This document shows, in pieces, positions 27,668-36,037 of a DNA stretch of 64,000 nt. The position numbers were made by a program, and so were the translations under genes. The notes beneath the pieces are model-generated. The model had not been told where the DNA came from and ran no database searches. It saw only the letters and a program-made list of their open reading frames with translations. Numbering within the stretch: position 1 is the stretch's first letter; the number at the start of each line of letters is the position of its first letter. This DNA is from UBA2883 sp964017965 (GTDB lineage Bacteria > Cyanobacteriota > Vampirovibrionia > Gastranaerophilales > Gastranaerophilaceae), in assembly GCA_964017965.1 (NCBI GenBank), contig CAXHNV010000001.1:558001-622000 (forward strand). Reading direction: 5' to 3'.

Positions 27668-28366
27668 TTATTGATTGATATCAATGAAGAATGTTTTTTG
27701 GTCTCCGTTTTCATACAAGAAATTGATTTCACCCGGGGTTTTACCTGCTTTTACTTTGCATTCAAATCTGCTATCGTTATCAGAAGTAGAGTACCCTCTG
27801 TTTTTATAGAAGCAGTTGTCTTCATAAGGAGCTTCTACGAAACTCTGGCTTGAGCCATCGCCATCCATTTGGAAGCTCTTATAGTAACCGGTGAATCTGA
27901 TATCTTTTTCGGTTATTTCACCGTCTTTGTTTTTTGTAAGATGAAAACGAAGAGTTTTGTCTGTAGAGTTTTCTTCGTCTTTTTCGTAGAAATAAGTGTT
28001 ATTTTCTAAGTCAGTAACTTTGAAGTTATGTACATCGTCGAAAGACATGTTTTGTGGCATAACTTTTAAGCTTTTAAAGATGTGTTCCATTTTGCCCGAA
28101 GCTGTTTCTGTTGTTTGAAGAACAGTTTCAACTTTAGGACAGTAGTTGAAGAACGGCAAATCCGGTTCTGTTGTTTCACAAGATGTTAAAGACGCCATTG
28201 TTAATGCTGCTGCTAGGTATGCAGCTCTGAACACATTAGCAGGAATATTTTGTGAAGGCAATTGCGGATTTGTGTTTTCTTTTTTATCGGCTTTTTTCTT
28301 TCCAAAGCCTGTCATGCTGACTGTGGATAAATTCATTGTGTTGTTGATACTTGTTGCTAATTGCAT
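27668..28366 (-). CDS. Putative lipoprotein with long N-terminal extension
   Basis: A 232-residue protein. A hydrophobic run (about 48-62, AAYLAAALTMASLTS) ends in a lipobox-like LTSC with Cys63 followed by ETTEPDLP. The 47 residues before it are polar and Lys-rich, far longer than a normal signal-peptide n-region. The mature part (64-232) is a beta-rich soluble domain I do not recognise. The start at 28366 is well supported by AAGGAG 7 nt upstream, so the extension is probably real. Surface lipoprotein is inference; a type II membrane anchor is the alternative. Confidence 0.65.
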   Translation of the reverse strand: MQLATSINNTMNLSTVSMTGFGKKKADKKENTNPQLPSQNIPANVFRAAYLAAALTMASLTSCETTEPDLPFFNYCPKVETVLQTTETASGKMEHIFKSLKVMPQNMSFDDVHNFKVTDLENNTYFYEKDEENSTDKTLRFHLTKNKDGEITEKDIRFTGYYKSFQMDGDGSSQSFVEAPYEDNCFYKNRGYSTSDNDSRFECKVKAGKTPGEINFLYENGDQKTFFIDINQ

Positions 28367-28396
28367 AATTTTCTCCTTGTTAATAGGTATATGTTT

Positions 28397-28813
28397 TTAT
28401 TCTTCAGTTTTGTAATTAAGAGCTTCGTTCACTTTTTCTTCATTGCCTGTTATTTCTTCGACTTCTAATCGTTTTTTATTATTTTTCTGAGAAAGCTCAT
28501 CTACAGATTTATCCAGATATTGTGCACCGGCAAAAACACCTCCGGCTGTAAGGACACCTGTTGCAATTTTGCCTATCATACCGAATTTTGACTTGGCAGC
28601 AAAATGTATACCTCCAACTGCTGCCAATGCCCCTGACATGACTTTTTGGAAGTTGTCAAGTTTGGTTAGAGTTTTTCTGTTTTTGATAAATTCGTCTGCT
28701 TTATCTTCGTTTGCTATATAATATCTTGTCGGTTTTTTCTCTACATGAGGGTCTTTTTCTGTTATCAAAACTTTGTTGTTGTCTAATTTATTGACTACAT
28801 TTAACTCAATCAT
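28397..28813 (-). CDS. Hypothetical membrane-associated protein, 138 aa
   Basis: Residues 56-72 (VMSGALAAVGGIHFAAK) and 79-98 (GKIATGVLTAGGVFAGAQYL) are Gly/Ala-rich hydrophobic stretches compatible with two weak membrane segments or a hairpin. The N-terminal 50 residues are charged and the C-terminus is acidic. AAAGGAG precedes the ATG. It lies 30 nt upstream of the lipoprotein gene on the same strand, so the two probably form an operon. Family unknown. Confidence 0.65.
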   Translation of the reverse strand: MIELNVVNKLDNNKVLITEKDPHVEKKPTRYYIANEDKADEFIKNRKTLTKLDNFQKVMSGALAAVGGIHFAAKSKFGMIGKIATGVLTAGGVFAGAQYLDKSVDELSQKNNKKRLEVEEITGNEEKVNEALNYKTEE

Positions 28814-28886
28814 AAAAAACTCCTTTCAGTCCTTCTGTATATAGAACGATTGTGAAAGAAAAATTTGCTATAAATTTTAAGATTTT

Positions 28887-29462
28887 TTACAATTTATCGT
28901 ATTCTTTTTTAATTTCTTGAATATCTTGCCACATTAGCCATTTAGGAGAGCCTTTTTCACGGGAATCATTTCTTAAGAGATATGACGGGTGAAAAATTGG
29001 CATCATTTTTGAGTTGTTGGGGCCATTAAACCATTTGCCACGCGCTCTTGTTATTCCTGTCTCTTGAGGGAGCATTGTGTTGAGTGCGACGTTACCGCAG
29101 ATTAGGATAATTTGCGGTTTAAGAATATCGATTTGTTTATCGAGAAACTCTTTACAGAGTGCTTTTTCTTCCGGTAACGGATTACGGTTTTCAGGTGGAC
29201 GGCATTTTATGGTGTTACAGATGTATACGTCTTTGTGACGTGATAATCCTACTGAGGCAAAGATTTTGTCTAACAGTTGACCTGCTTTACCTACGAAAGG
29301 CTCGCCTTTCTGATCTTCCCAATAACCCGGAGCTTCACCTATAAGCATAAGTTTTGAGTTTGGGATACCGCCTGAAAATACTACATTATGCCTGCTTTGT
29401 GATAACGGGCATCTTGTGCAGGACTTGCATTTTGCTTTAATTTCTTCCAACTCTTCATACAT
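28887..29462 (-). CDS. Family 4 uracil-DNA glycosylase (Fe-S type)
   Basis: A 191-residue enzyme that excises uracil from DNA. It has the 4Fe-4S cysteines of the family (CKSCTRCPL near the N-terminus, CNTIKC in the middle), the catalytic-region motif GEAPGYWEDQKGEPFVGKAG and the C-terminal HPSYLLRN. This is the type 4 (UdgA-like) group rather than Ung. No Shine-Dalgarno; TATAAT lies 9 nt before the ATG, implying a leader of 2-3 nt. It complements dut in keeping uracil out of DNA. Confidence 0.92.
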   Translation of the reverse strand: MYEELEEIKAKCKSCTRCPLSQSRHNVVFSGGIPNSKLMLIGEAPGYWEDQKGEPFVGKAGQLLDKIFASVGLSRHKDVYICNTIKCRPPENRNPLPEEKALCKEFLDKQIDILKPQIILICGNVALNTMLPQETGITRARGKWFNGPNNSKMMPIFHPSYLLRNDSREKGSPKWLMWQDIQEIKKEYDKL

Positions 29463-29484
29463 ATTGTAATTATTATATCATAAG

Positions 29485-30774
29485 TTATTTGAAAAAATTA
29501 AACGCATTCTTTTGCGGATAGTTGGAGCAGCATCCGAGTTGTTCTTCGATTCTAAGAAGCTGGTTGTATTTTGCAACTCTTTCGCTTCTTGAAGGTGCGC
29601 CTGTTTTTATTTGAGCTGTGTTTAGTGCTACGGCTAAATCCGCTATTGTTGTATCTTCTGTTTCACCGGAGCGGTGAGAGACTATTGCTGTGTAACCTGC
29701 TTTGTGAGCAAGTTTAATAGCTTCAAGAGTTTCTGAGACGGAGCCTATCTGGTTGAGTTTTATGAGGATAGAGTTTGCGCATTTCAGGTCAATGCCTTTT
29801 TTTAGTCTTTCGGTGTTTGTTACGAATAGGTCATCGCCTACGAGTTGAACTTTTGTGCCAAGTTTTGCGGTCATCTTTTGCCAGCCTGACCAGTCTTCTT
29901 CGTCGAGCCCGTCTTCTATTGAGTAGATTGGGTATTTGCTGATTAGGGATTCCCAGTGTGCGATTAGTTCATCTGATGTGAATTCTTTGTTTGATTTTGG
30001 CTGACGGTAGAATCCGGTTCCTTTTGGTGATTTCCATTCTGAGCTTGCTGCATCGAGTGCGAGGACAAAGTCTTCGTATGGCTTGTAGCCTGCTTTTGTG
30101 ATTGATTTTAGGATGTGTTCGATTGCGTCTTCATCATTTTTGAGGTTTGGTGCAAACCCGCCTTCATCACCTACTGATGTGGTTTGGTTTTCTGTTTGTA
30201 GGATTGATTTAAGGGTGTGGAACACTTCTGTGCACCACCTTAGTGCTTCGTGAAAATTTGGTGCACCGACGGGCATAATCATAAATTCTTGAGTATCTAT
30301 TGAGTTGGCAGCGTGGGCTCCGCCGTTGAGGATGTTCATCATGGGAACGGGCAGAGTGTTTGCGTTTATCCCGCCGAGGAATTGATAGAGCGGAATGTTT
30401 AGTGATTTGCTTGCGGCTTTTGCACAGCCTATGGAGACGGCGAGGATTGCATTGGCGCCGAGTCGGGATTTGTCTTTAGTTCCGTCTAACTCAAGCATGG
30501 CTTTATCTATGGCACAGATATTGCTTGAATCCATACCTATTAGGGTTTTTGCGATTTTGGTGTTTATGTTTGAGACGGCTTTGGTGACACCTTTGCCGTT
30601 GAATTTTGAGCTATCGTTATCGCGTAATTCTAATGCTTCAAATACGCCTGTTGAAGCACCTGAGGGCGCTGCTCCTCTTGCTGTTGTGCCGTCTTCGAGG
30701 GTTATTTCTGCTTCTACGGTAGGGTTAGCGCGCGAATCTATTATTTGTCTGCCTGTGAGTTTTATTATCTTCAT
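29485..30774 (-). CDS. eno: Enolase
   Basis: Glycolytic 2-phosphoglycerate dehydratase, 429 residues, standard length. Signatures: SGASTGVFEALELRD near 38, SVGDEGGFAPNL near 200, LIKLNQIGSVSET near 335 and SHRSGETEDTTIADLAVA near 365, with metal ligands Asp/Glu/Asp in place. The ATG at 30774 (MKIIKLTGRQIIDSRANPT) is used; the frame extends upstream into tRNA-Met and is not coding there. No Shine-Dalgarno is present; TCTAAT lies 6 nt before the ATG, another possible leaderless message. Confidence 0.96.
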   Translation of the reverse strand: MKIIKLTGRQIIDSRANPTVEAEITLEDGTTARGAAPSGASTGVFEALELRDNDSSKFNGKGVTKAVSNINTKIAKTLIGMDSSNICAIDKAMLELDGTKDKSRLGANAILAVSIGCAKAASKSLNIPLYQFLGGINANTLPVPMMNILNGGAHAANSIDTQEFMIMPVGAPNFHEALRWCTEVFHTLKSILQTENQTTSVGDEGGFAPNLKNDEDAIEHILKSITKAGYKPYEDFVLALDAASSEWKSPKGTGFYRQPKSNKEFTSDELIAHWESLISKYPIYSIEDGLDEEDWSGWQKMTAKLGTKVQLVGDDLFVTNTERLKKGIDLKCANSILIKLNQIGSVSETLEAIKLAHKAGYTAIVSHRSGETEDTTIADLAVALNTAQIKTGAPSRSERVAKYNQLLRIEEQLGCCSNYPQKNAFNFFK

Positions 30775-30780
30775 ATTGGT

Positions 30781-30786
30781 ATTAGA
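30781..30786 (-). promoter_or_regulatory. -10 box abutting eno start
   Basis: TCTAAT on the minus strand, 6 nt before ATG. One mismatch to TATAAT; no Shine-Dalgarno. Confidence 0.4.
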
Positions 30787-30840
30787 TAATAAAAGTTCAG
30801 ACTTTTCATTCCCGAGTTGAGCTAAATTAAGCAATAAAAA

Positions 30841-30914
30841 TAGCAAGGGAGAGATTCGAACTCTCGACCTCACGGGTATGAGCCGTGCGCTCTCACCAGC
30901 TGAGCTACCTTGCC
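30841..30914 (-). tRNA. tRNA-Met (CAT), elongator type
   Basis: 74-nt cloverleaf on the minus strand: acceptor GGCAAGG / CCTTGCT (first pair G-U), D arm AGCTCAGCTGGTGAGAGC, anticodon arm CACGGCTCATACCCGTG with CAT, T arm GAGAGTTCGAATCTCTC. It lacks the C1xA72 mismatch and the GGG/CCC anticodon-stem pairs of initiators, so elongator Met; a lysidine-modified Ile2 tRNA cannot be excluded. Confidence 0.93.
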
Positions 30915-30915
30915 A

Positions 30916-31010
30916 TGTCGTCTTATTTAATTGTTACGGCTCAGCCGGCTCGAGCGTCGCTCTCACTATTTTATATTGTGTTCGCTTTGCTCACGGGAGC
31001 TACCTTGCCA
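30916..31010 (-). repeat. Partial tRNA-Met duplication with 81-bp insert
   Basis: The 14 bp GAGCTACCTTGCCA at 30902-30915, the 5' end of tRNA-Met, recurs at 30997-31010. The 81 bp between include CGCTCTCAC, which matches the tRNA D-arm region, and imperfect inverted repeats built on CGGCTCAGCC. On the minus strand TATAAA lies shortly upstream of the outer copy, as expected for the original tRNA promoter. It looks like an insertion or aborted duplication inside the tRNA 5' half. Confidence 0.6.
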
Positions 31011-31082
31011 TAAAGTTTATAAAACGATTATTACATAACCATTCTAAAATTTCAAGCACAAATTCTCTTTACCTTTTTTATT

Positions 31083-31110
31083 TTGTAATCTCCTATGTTT
31101 ATGCTACAAT
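31083..31110 (+). promoter_or_regulatory. Promoter of ppdK
   Basis: TTGTAA, 16-nt spacer, TACAAT, about 50 nt before the ppdK ATG. Confidence 0.6.
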
Positions 31111-31159
31111 TTTTTATATCTTTTTTTGGAATTTACGATATAAAAATAAGGAGAAAAAA

Positions 31160-33808
31160 ATGGCAGAAAAAAGAGTTTGGCTTTTTAAAGACGGTAACGC
31201 TGATATGCGTAATCTCTTAGGCGGAAAGGGTGCTAACTTAGCTGAAATGACTAACTTAGGCTTACCTGTTCCTCCGGGATTAACTATCACCACAGAAACT
31301 TGTATGGATTACATCAACAACGGCAACAAAATGCCTGAAGGACTTATGGACGAAGTTAAAGCTGCTTTAAAAGTAGTGGAAGAACAAAAAGGTCAAAAGT
31401 TCGGCGATGCTGAAAATCCGCTCCTGGTTTCTGTTCGTTCAGGTGCGCGTGTTTCTATGCCTGGTATGATGGAAACTATTCTTAACTTAGGTCTTAACGA
31501 CCAAACCGTTGAAGCTATGATTAAGCTTACTAACAACCCTCGTTTCTGCTATGACTCATATAGAAGATTCTTAACTATGTTCGGTTCTGTTGCTTGGGAA
31601 ATGGACAGACAAAAATATTTCGAATCTGAATTAGAAAAAGTTAAAGAACGTGAAGGCGTTAAACAAGATACAGAAATTTCAGCAGAAGGTTTGAAATCTC
31701 TTATCCCTGTTTACAAAAACATCATTAAAGAAGTTACAGGTAAAGAGTTCCCTCAAGACCCTTACGTACAACTTCAAGAAGCTATTGAAGCTGTATTCCG
31801 TTCTTGGAACATCCCTCGTGCTGTAGCATATAGAAACATGAACAAAATCGACCACAACTTCGGTACAGCGGTTAACGTTCAATCTATGGTATTCGGTAAC
31901 ATGGGTGACGATTGTGCTACAGGTGTTTCTTTCACCCGTAACCCTGCTACAGGTGAAAACAAGTTCTATGGCGAATACTTAACAAACGCTCAAGGTGAAG
32001 ACGTTGTTGCAGGTATCAGAACTCCTAAACCTATCGCTGAATTAGAAACTGAAATGCCTGACCTATACAAACAATACGTTGATATCGCGAAAAAACTTGA
32101 GCTTGGTTATAAAGACGTTCAAGATATGGAATTCACAATCGAACGCGGTAAATTATACATCCTTCAAACACGTAACGGTAAAAGAACTGCTGCAGCAGCT
32201 GTTCGTATCGCTGTTGAAATGTGTGAAGAAGGTATTATTTCAAAAGAAAGAGCAATCCAATTGGTTGACCCATATACAGTAAACCAAATCTTGTTACCTT
32301 GTTTCGATGCTAAAGCATTAGAAGAAGCTCATAAAATCGCTCAAGGTGTGAACGCTTCTCCGGGTGCAGCTGTTGGTAAAATTGTATTCGATACAGAAGA
32401 AGCTGCTCAACGTGGTGAAGCTGGCGAAAAGGTTATCCTTGTTCGTGTTGAAACTTGTCCTGATGATATTCACGGTATGGCTGTTTCTCAAGGTGTTCTT
32501 ACACTTAGAGGCGGTGCTACATCTCACGCAGCGGTTGTTGCGAAAGGTATGGGTAAACCTTGCGTTTCAGGTTGTGAAGATATGAAAATTGACCTTGCAA
32601 ATGAAACTCTTACAGGTTGTGACGGTACTGTTTACCACAAAGATGATGTTATCTCTCTTGACGGTGGTAAAGGTATCGTTATGGAAGGTGCTGTTAAGCT
32701 TGTTGAAGCTCAAATCGATGATAACTGGAACAAGTTCTTCTCATGGGTTGACGAAATCAGAACTATGGAAGTTGAAGCTAACGCTGATACACCTAAAGAT
32801 ATCGCTAATGCGATAAAATTCGGTGCTGAAGGTGTTGGTCTTTGTCGTACAGAACACATGTTCATGGATCCTGACAGACTTCCTTGGGTTCAAAAGATGA
32901 TTATTGCTGGTACTCCTGAAGCTAGAAAAGAAGCTTTAGATAAGTTATTACCTATGCAATACGACGATTTCTATGCTATGTTCAAAGCTTTAGGCAGTGA
33001 ACACCACATGACAATCAGACTTCTTGACCCGCCTCTTCATGAGTTCTTGCCTGATAAAGAAACTTTAATCGCAGAAGTTGCTACATTAAAGGCTCAAGGT
33101 AAAGACGCTAAAGAAAAAGAAGAAATGCTTCACGTAGTTGAAGGTTTGTCAGAATCTAACCCAATGATGGGGCTTAGAGGTTGCCGTTTAGGTTTAACTT
33201 ACCCTGAAATCAATGAAATGCAAGTTAGAGCAATCTTTGAAGCTTGTTGTGATTTGAAAAAAGAAGGTTTGGATGTTAAACCTTGGGTTATGATTCCGCT
33301 TATCGGTCACGTTAACGAGTTGAAGGTAGCTAAGGAAATCCTTGAAAAAGTTGCTGAACTTGTTATGGCTGAAAAGGGTGTAAAAGTTGATTACAAATTC
33401 GGTACTATGATTGAGATTCCTCGTGCAGCGTTAACAGCTGATGAGGTTGCTGAATACGCTGAATTCTTCTCATTCGGTACTAACGACTTAACTCAGATGA
33501 CATTCGGGTTCTCAAGAGACGACGCAGAAGGTAAATTCTTGAACAGATACGTTGAAAACAAAATCTTGCCTTCTAACCCATTTGAAACACTTGATATTAA
33601 AGGTGTTGGTCAATTGGTTGAAATGTCAATGATTAAGGGTAAATCAGTTAACCCTAACTTAGTTGGCGGTGTTTGTGGTGAACACGGTGGTGACCCTGAT
33701 TCTGTTAAATTCTGTCATAGAATCGGCTTGAACTACGTTTCTTGTTCTCCGTTCAGAATTCCGCAAGCTAAACTTGCTGCAGCTCAAGCTGTTGTAGAAG
33801 CTAAGTAA
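31160..33808 (+). CDS. ppdK: Pyruvate, phosphate dikinase
   Basis: Interconverts pyruvate, ATP and Pi with PEP, AMP and PPi. Length 882 residues, as in the family. The ATP-grasp domain begins VWLFKDGNADMRNLLGGKGANLAEM; the central phosphohistidine domain has GGATSHAAVVAKGMGKPCVSG with the swivelling His; the C-terminal PEP/pyruvate barrel has EGVGLCRTEHMF and GGVCGEHGGDP with the catalytic Cys. ATG 31160 lies 6 nt after AAGGAG; the longer frame upstream is non-coding. In an anaerobe it usually works as an ATP-saving glycolytic step or in gluconeogenesis beside PEP carboxykinase. Confidence 0.97.
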   Translation: MAEKRVWLFKDGNADMRNLLGGKGANLAEMTNLGLPVPPGLTITTETCMDYINNGNKMPEGLMDEVKAALKVVEEQKGQKFGDAENPLLVSVRSGARVSMPGMMETILNLGLNDQTVEAMIKLTNNPRFCYDSYRRFLTMFGSVAWEMDRQKYFESELEKVKEREGVKQDTEISAEGLKSLIPVYKNIIKEVTGKEFPQDPYVQLQEAIEAVFRSWNIPRAVAYRNMNKIDHNFGTAVNVQSMVFGNMGDDCATGVSFTRNPATGENKFYGEYLTNAQGEDVVAGIRTPKPIAELETEMPDLYKQYVDIAKKLELGYKDVQDMEFTIERGKLYILQTRNGKRTAAAAVRIAVEMCEEGIISKERAIQLVDPYTVNQILLPCFDAKALEEAHKIAQGVNASPGAAVGKIVFDTEEAAQRGEAGEKVILVRVETCPDDIHGMAVSQGVLTLRGGATSHAAVVAKGMGKPCVSGCEDMKIDLANETLTGCDGTVYHKDDVISLDGGKGIVMEGAVKLVEAQIDDNWNKFFSWVDEIRTMEVEANADTPKDIANAIKFGAEGVGLCRTEHMFMDPDRLPWVQKMIIAGTPEARKEALDKLLPMQYDDFYAMFKALGSEHHMTIRLLDPPLHEFLPDKETLIAEVATLKAQGKDAKEKEEMLHVVEGLSESNPMMGLRGCRLGLTYPEINEMQVRAIFEACCDLKKEGLDVKPWVMIPLIGHVNELKVAKEILEKVAELVMAEKGVKVDYKFGTMIEIPRAALTADEVAEYAEFFSFGTNDLTQMTFGFSRDDAEGKFLNRYVENKILPSNPFETLDIKGVGQLVEMSMIKGKSVNPNLVGGVCGEHGGDPDSVKFCHRIGLNYVSCSPFRIPQAKLAAAQAVVEAK

Positions 33809-33826
33809 GTTTCTGAAAATATAATT

Positions 33827-33864
33827 AAAGCAGGCTATTGTTTTAGGCAATAGCCTGCTTTTTT
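33827..33864 (+). terminator. ppdK terminator
   Basis: 14-bp stem AAAGCAGGCTATTG / CAATAGCCTGCTTT, 7-nt loop, then a T-run. Confidence 0.9.
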
Positions 33865-33872
33865 GTTTATGT

Positions 33873-33878
33873 TAAAAT
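33873..33878 (+). promoter_or_regulatory. -10 box abutting a GTG start
   Basis: TAAAAT lies 6 nt before GTG at 33885 with no Shine-Dalgarno; any -35 would overlap the ppdK terminator. Confidence 0.4.
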
Positions 33879-33884
33879 ATTTTT

Positions 33885-34241
33885 GTGAGAAATTTTCTAC
33901 GGATATTAGCTTTAATATCAATAGTTTTTACATCATTATTATTTAATGTATGTAACGCTGCCGATTGTTCCGGTGCTGTTATTAAATCTCTACCATACAA
34001 AAGTATTGCTGTTGAGCATTCGAACTCTGAAACCTCTATGGCAACTTGGAATAATACTTCTTTAGAGGTTTCTGTTACAGATAAAAACGATACCTATAAC
34101 GTTTTTTCTGTGGGCGATGTTCCAATCTTTAATGATTATAATAATAAAATTTCGTTATTAACTAAAAGTCATAATATATATATCAAATCTCATAATATAT
34201 CTTCCTATTTAAAAAATGAGATTTGCACAAGGGCACCTTAG
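33885..34241 (+). CDS. Small secreted hypothetical protein
   Basis: A 118-residue protein starting with GTG. Signal peptide RNFLRILALISIVFTSLLF-NVCNA with cleavage expected before ADCSG. The mature part of about 90 residues is polar, Asn/Ser-rich and has two cysteines (CSGAV near the start, EICTRAP at the end) that could form a disulfide. No family recognised. It lies directly after the ppdK terminator and about 50 nt ahead of the OadG-like gene. No Shine-Dalgarno is seen. Confidence 0.65.
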   Translation: MRNFLRILALISIVFTSLLFNVCNAADCSGAVIKSLPYKSIAVEHSNSETSMATWNNTSLEVSVTDKNDTYNVFSVGDVPIFNDYNNKISLLTKSHNIYIKSHNISSYLKNEICTRAP

Positions 34242-34292
34242 TTTTTCTCTTTTTATATAACAGTTAATATTATAAAAATAGAGGAGAAAATT

Positions 34293-34532
34293 ATGAATAT
34301 AGAGTTACTGTATGACGGGCTCTTTGTAATGGCTATTGGTATGGGAATGGTATTCTTATTCCTTGTTATTATGATTTTTGCAATGAAACTAATGTCGTTT
34401 TGTATGCGGATTCTTAATAAATATTTTCCGGAAGAAATACCTGAAACCAATGTGCCAAGAGCGAAAAAATCATCAAATGATGAAGAGATAGCTCTTGCAA
34501 TAGCCTGTGCAATACATCAAGCTAAGGTTTAG
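34293..34532 (+). CDS. OadG-like decarboxylase gamma subunit, orphan copy
   Basis: A 79-residue membrane protein with one N-terminal transmembrane helix (GLFVMAIGMGMVFLFLVIMIFAMKLM), a FPEE motif and a C-terminal KKSSNDEEIALAIACAIHQA segment. It closely parallels the OadG at 62254-62487 (MAMGMGTVL, KKASSNDEEIAAAIVAAL). Gamma subunits anchor the alpha subunit and assemble Na+-pumping decarboxylases. Here no alpha or beta gene is adjacent; a 44-residue membrane protein follows. AGGAG precedes the ATG. It may serve a second decarboxylase or replace the other gamma subunit. Confidence 0.8.
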   Translation: MNIELLYDGLFVMAIGMGMVFLFLVIMIFAMKLMSFCMRILNKYFPEEIPETNVPRAKKSSNDEEIALAIACAIHQAKV

Positions 34533-34541
34533 GAGGCAATT

Positions 34542-34676
34542 ATGCAAGAAAACAGAAATGAAATAAAACCGGACGGATATTCAGAAAGTCATGGCACAGG
34601 GGTAATAAGCTCTCTTGTGTTTATGGTAGCAGTGATTATTCTAATGGTTATTCTGAGCCATTTTATGAATGGTTAA
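34542..34676 (+). CDS. Tiny single-span membrane protein, 44 aa
   Basis: ATG behind TAGGAGG, 9 nt after the stop of the OadG-like gene. It encodes a polar N-terminus (QENRNEIKPDGYSESHG) and one transmembrane helix (GVISSLVFMVAVIILMVIL), ending SHFMNG. The strong Shine-Dalgarno, tight spacing and terminator just after the stop support a real gene. It could be an accessory subunit of a membrane complex with the OadG-like protein. No family recognised. Confidence 0.7.
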   Translation: MQENRNEIKPDGYSESHGTGVISSLVFMVAVIILMVILSHFMNG

Positions 34677-34681
34677 TAAAC

Positions 34682-34714
34682 AAACGGGGCGAGGATGAAA
34701 TCCTCGCCCCGTTT
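34682..34714. terminator. Strong bidirectional terminator before clpX 3' end
   Basis: 15-bp stem AAACGGGGCGAGGAT / ATCCTCGCCCCGTTT with a GAA loop, between convergent units. Confidence 0.85.
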
Positions 34715-34728
34715 GCTTAAATATCTTC

Positions 34729-36024
34729 TTACGCAATCTCTGCGTTGTCTTTCTTTGGTAACTGAACAACTTCTGCATTGTTTCTGTCTTCTACCATTTT
34801 CTTGGTTACAACAAATTTGTCGATATCACCCTTAGAAGGAATATCGTACATAATATCAAGCATAAGTTCTTCAACGATTGAACGCAATGCTCTTGCACCG
34901 GTCTTACGTTTAATAGCTTCTTTAGCTATCAGTTCAATTGCCTCAGGTTCAAACTCAAGTTCAACACCGTCCATTTTCAACAAACATTGATACTGCTTAA
35001 CAACAGCGTTCTTAGGTTCTGTAAGAATCATCTTCAATGTCTTTTCTTCCAACGGATCAAGTACTGCAAATATCGGTATACGACCGATGAATTCAGGAAT
35101 CAAACCGAACTTAAGTAAGTCTTCCGGTTGAAGTTTCTTAAGCATTCTTGCTGATTCAAGTTCTTTTTCAGCCTTAGTTCCCGCACCCTTAGTACCGAAA
35201 CCGATAGAAGAACCTTCTTTAACCCTGTGTCCGATAATCTTGTCTAAGTCAACAAATGCACCGCCAACAATAAACAAGATGTTCTTAGTATCGATTTGAA
35301 TGAATTCCTGATGCGGATGTTTTCTTCCACCTTGTGGCGGAACATTGGCAACAGTACCTTCAATCATCTTTAACAGTGCTTGTTGAACACCTTCACCTGA
35401 TACGTCTCTTGTAATAGATGTGTTTTCAGATTTACGTGCAATCTTATCGATTTCGTCGATATATATAATACCCTTCTCAGCTTTCTGAGCGTCAAAATCA
35501 GCGTTCTGATAAAGTCTGAGCAAGATATTTTCAACGTCGTCACCTACATAACCTGCTTCTGTCAAAGTTGTAGCATCTGCAACAGCAAACGGTACATCTA
35601 AGAACTTAGCAAGTGTTTGTGCTAACAATGTTTTACCGCTACCAGTAGGACCTACAAGTAAGATGTTTGATTTTTGAATCTCTACATCTGATTCGTTCTT
35701 GTTATGTTCTAAACGTTTGTAGTGGTTATACACTGCAACTGATAGTACTTTCTTAGCGTCATCCTGACCAACAATATGTTCATCAAGGTGAGCTTTTATT
35801 TCGTGTGGTTTAGGAACTGATTTAAGTTCTAAACCCTCAGTTTTAGCCTCTTTGTCTTTGTCGCCTTCTTTTTCTTTTCTGTCGAAGAACTCTTCGTCCA
35901 GAATTTCGTTACAAAGTTCTACACATTCATCGCAGATAAATACTTCAGGACCGGCGATAAGTTTCTTTACCTGATCTTGAGTTTTTCCGCAAAAAGAACA
36001 TTTTAATCGGCTATCTTTTGCCAT
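34729..36024 (-). CDS. clpX: ClpX, ATPase subunit of the Clp protease
   Basis: A 431-residue AAA+ unfoldase that feeds substrates to ClpP. The N-terminal C4 zinc-binding domain reads CSFCGKT ... CDECVELC; Walker A GPTGSGKTLLAQTLA near 127; Walker B IIYIDEIDKIA near 190; the pore region and sensor GFGTKGAG follow; the IGF loop for ClpP docking is expected around GSSIGFGTK. Length and order match the family. It is preceded by clpP with 13 nt between, in the order tig-clpP-clpX on the minus strand. Confidence 0.97.
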   Translation of the reverse strand: MAKDSRLKCSFCGKTQDQVKKLIAGPEVFICDECVELCNEILDEEFFDRKEKEGDKDKEAKTEGLELKSVPKPHEIKAHLDEHIVGQDDAKKVLSVAVYNHYKRLEHNKNESDVEIQKSNILLVGPTGSGKTLLAQTLAKFLDVPFAVADATTLTEAGYVGDDVENILLRLYQNADFDAQKAEKGIIYIDEIDKIARKSENTSITRDVSGEGVQQALLKMIEGTVANVPPQGGRKHPHQEFIQIDTKNILFIVGGAFVDLDKIIGHRVKEGSSIGFGTKGAGTKAEKELESARMLKKLQPEDLLKFGLIPEFIGRIPIFAVLDPLEEKTLKMILTEPKNAVVKQYQCLLKMDGVELEFEPEAIELIAKEAIKRKTGARALRSIVEELMLDIMYDIPSKGDIDKFVVTKKMVEDRNNAEVVQLPKKDNAEIA

Positions 36025-36037
36025 GATTTTCTCCTAA

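Noticed and set aside
30775..30873. Upstream extension of enolase
   Set aside because: It runs into tRNA-Met, and the extra residues are absent from enolases.
30916..30996. tRNA intron
   Set aside because: The downstream tRNA is complete on its own and the insert is flanked by a duplicated tRNA 5' end, not by splice-type structure.
30878..31159. Upstream extension of ppdK
   Set aside because: It crosses the tRNA and the partial tRNA duplicate; ATG 31160 has AAGGAG and the family N-terminus.
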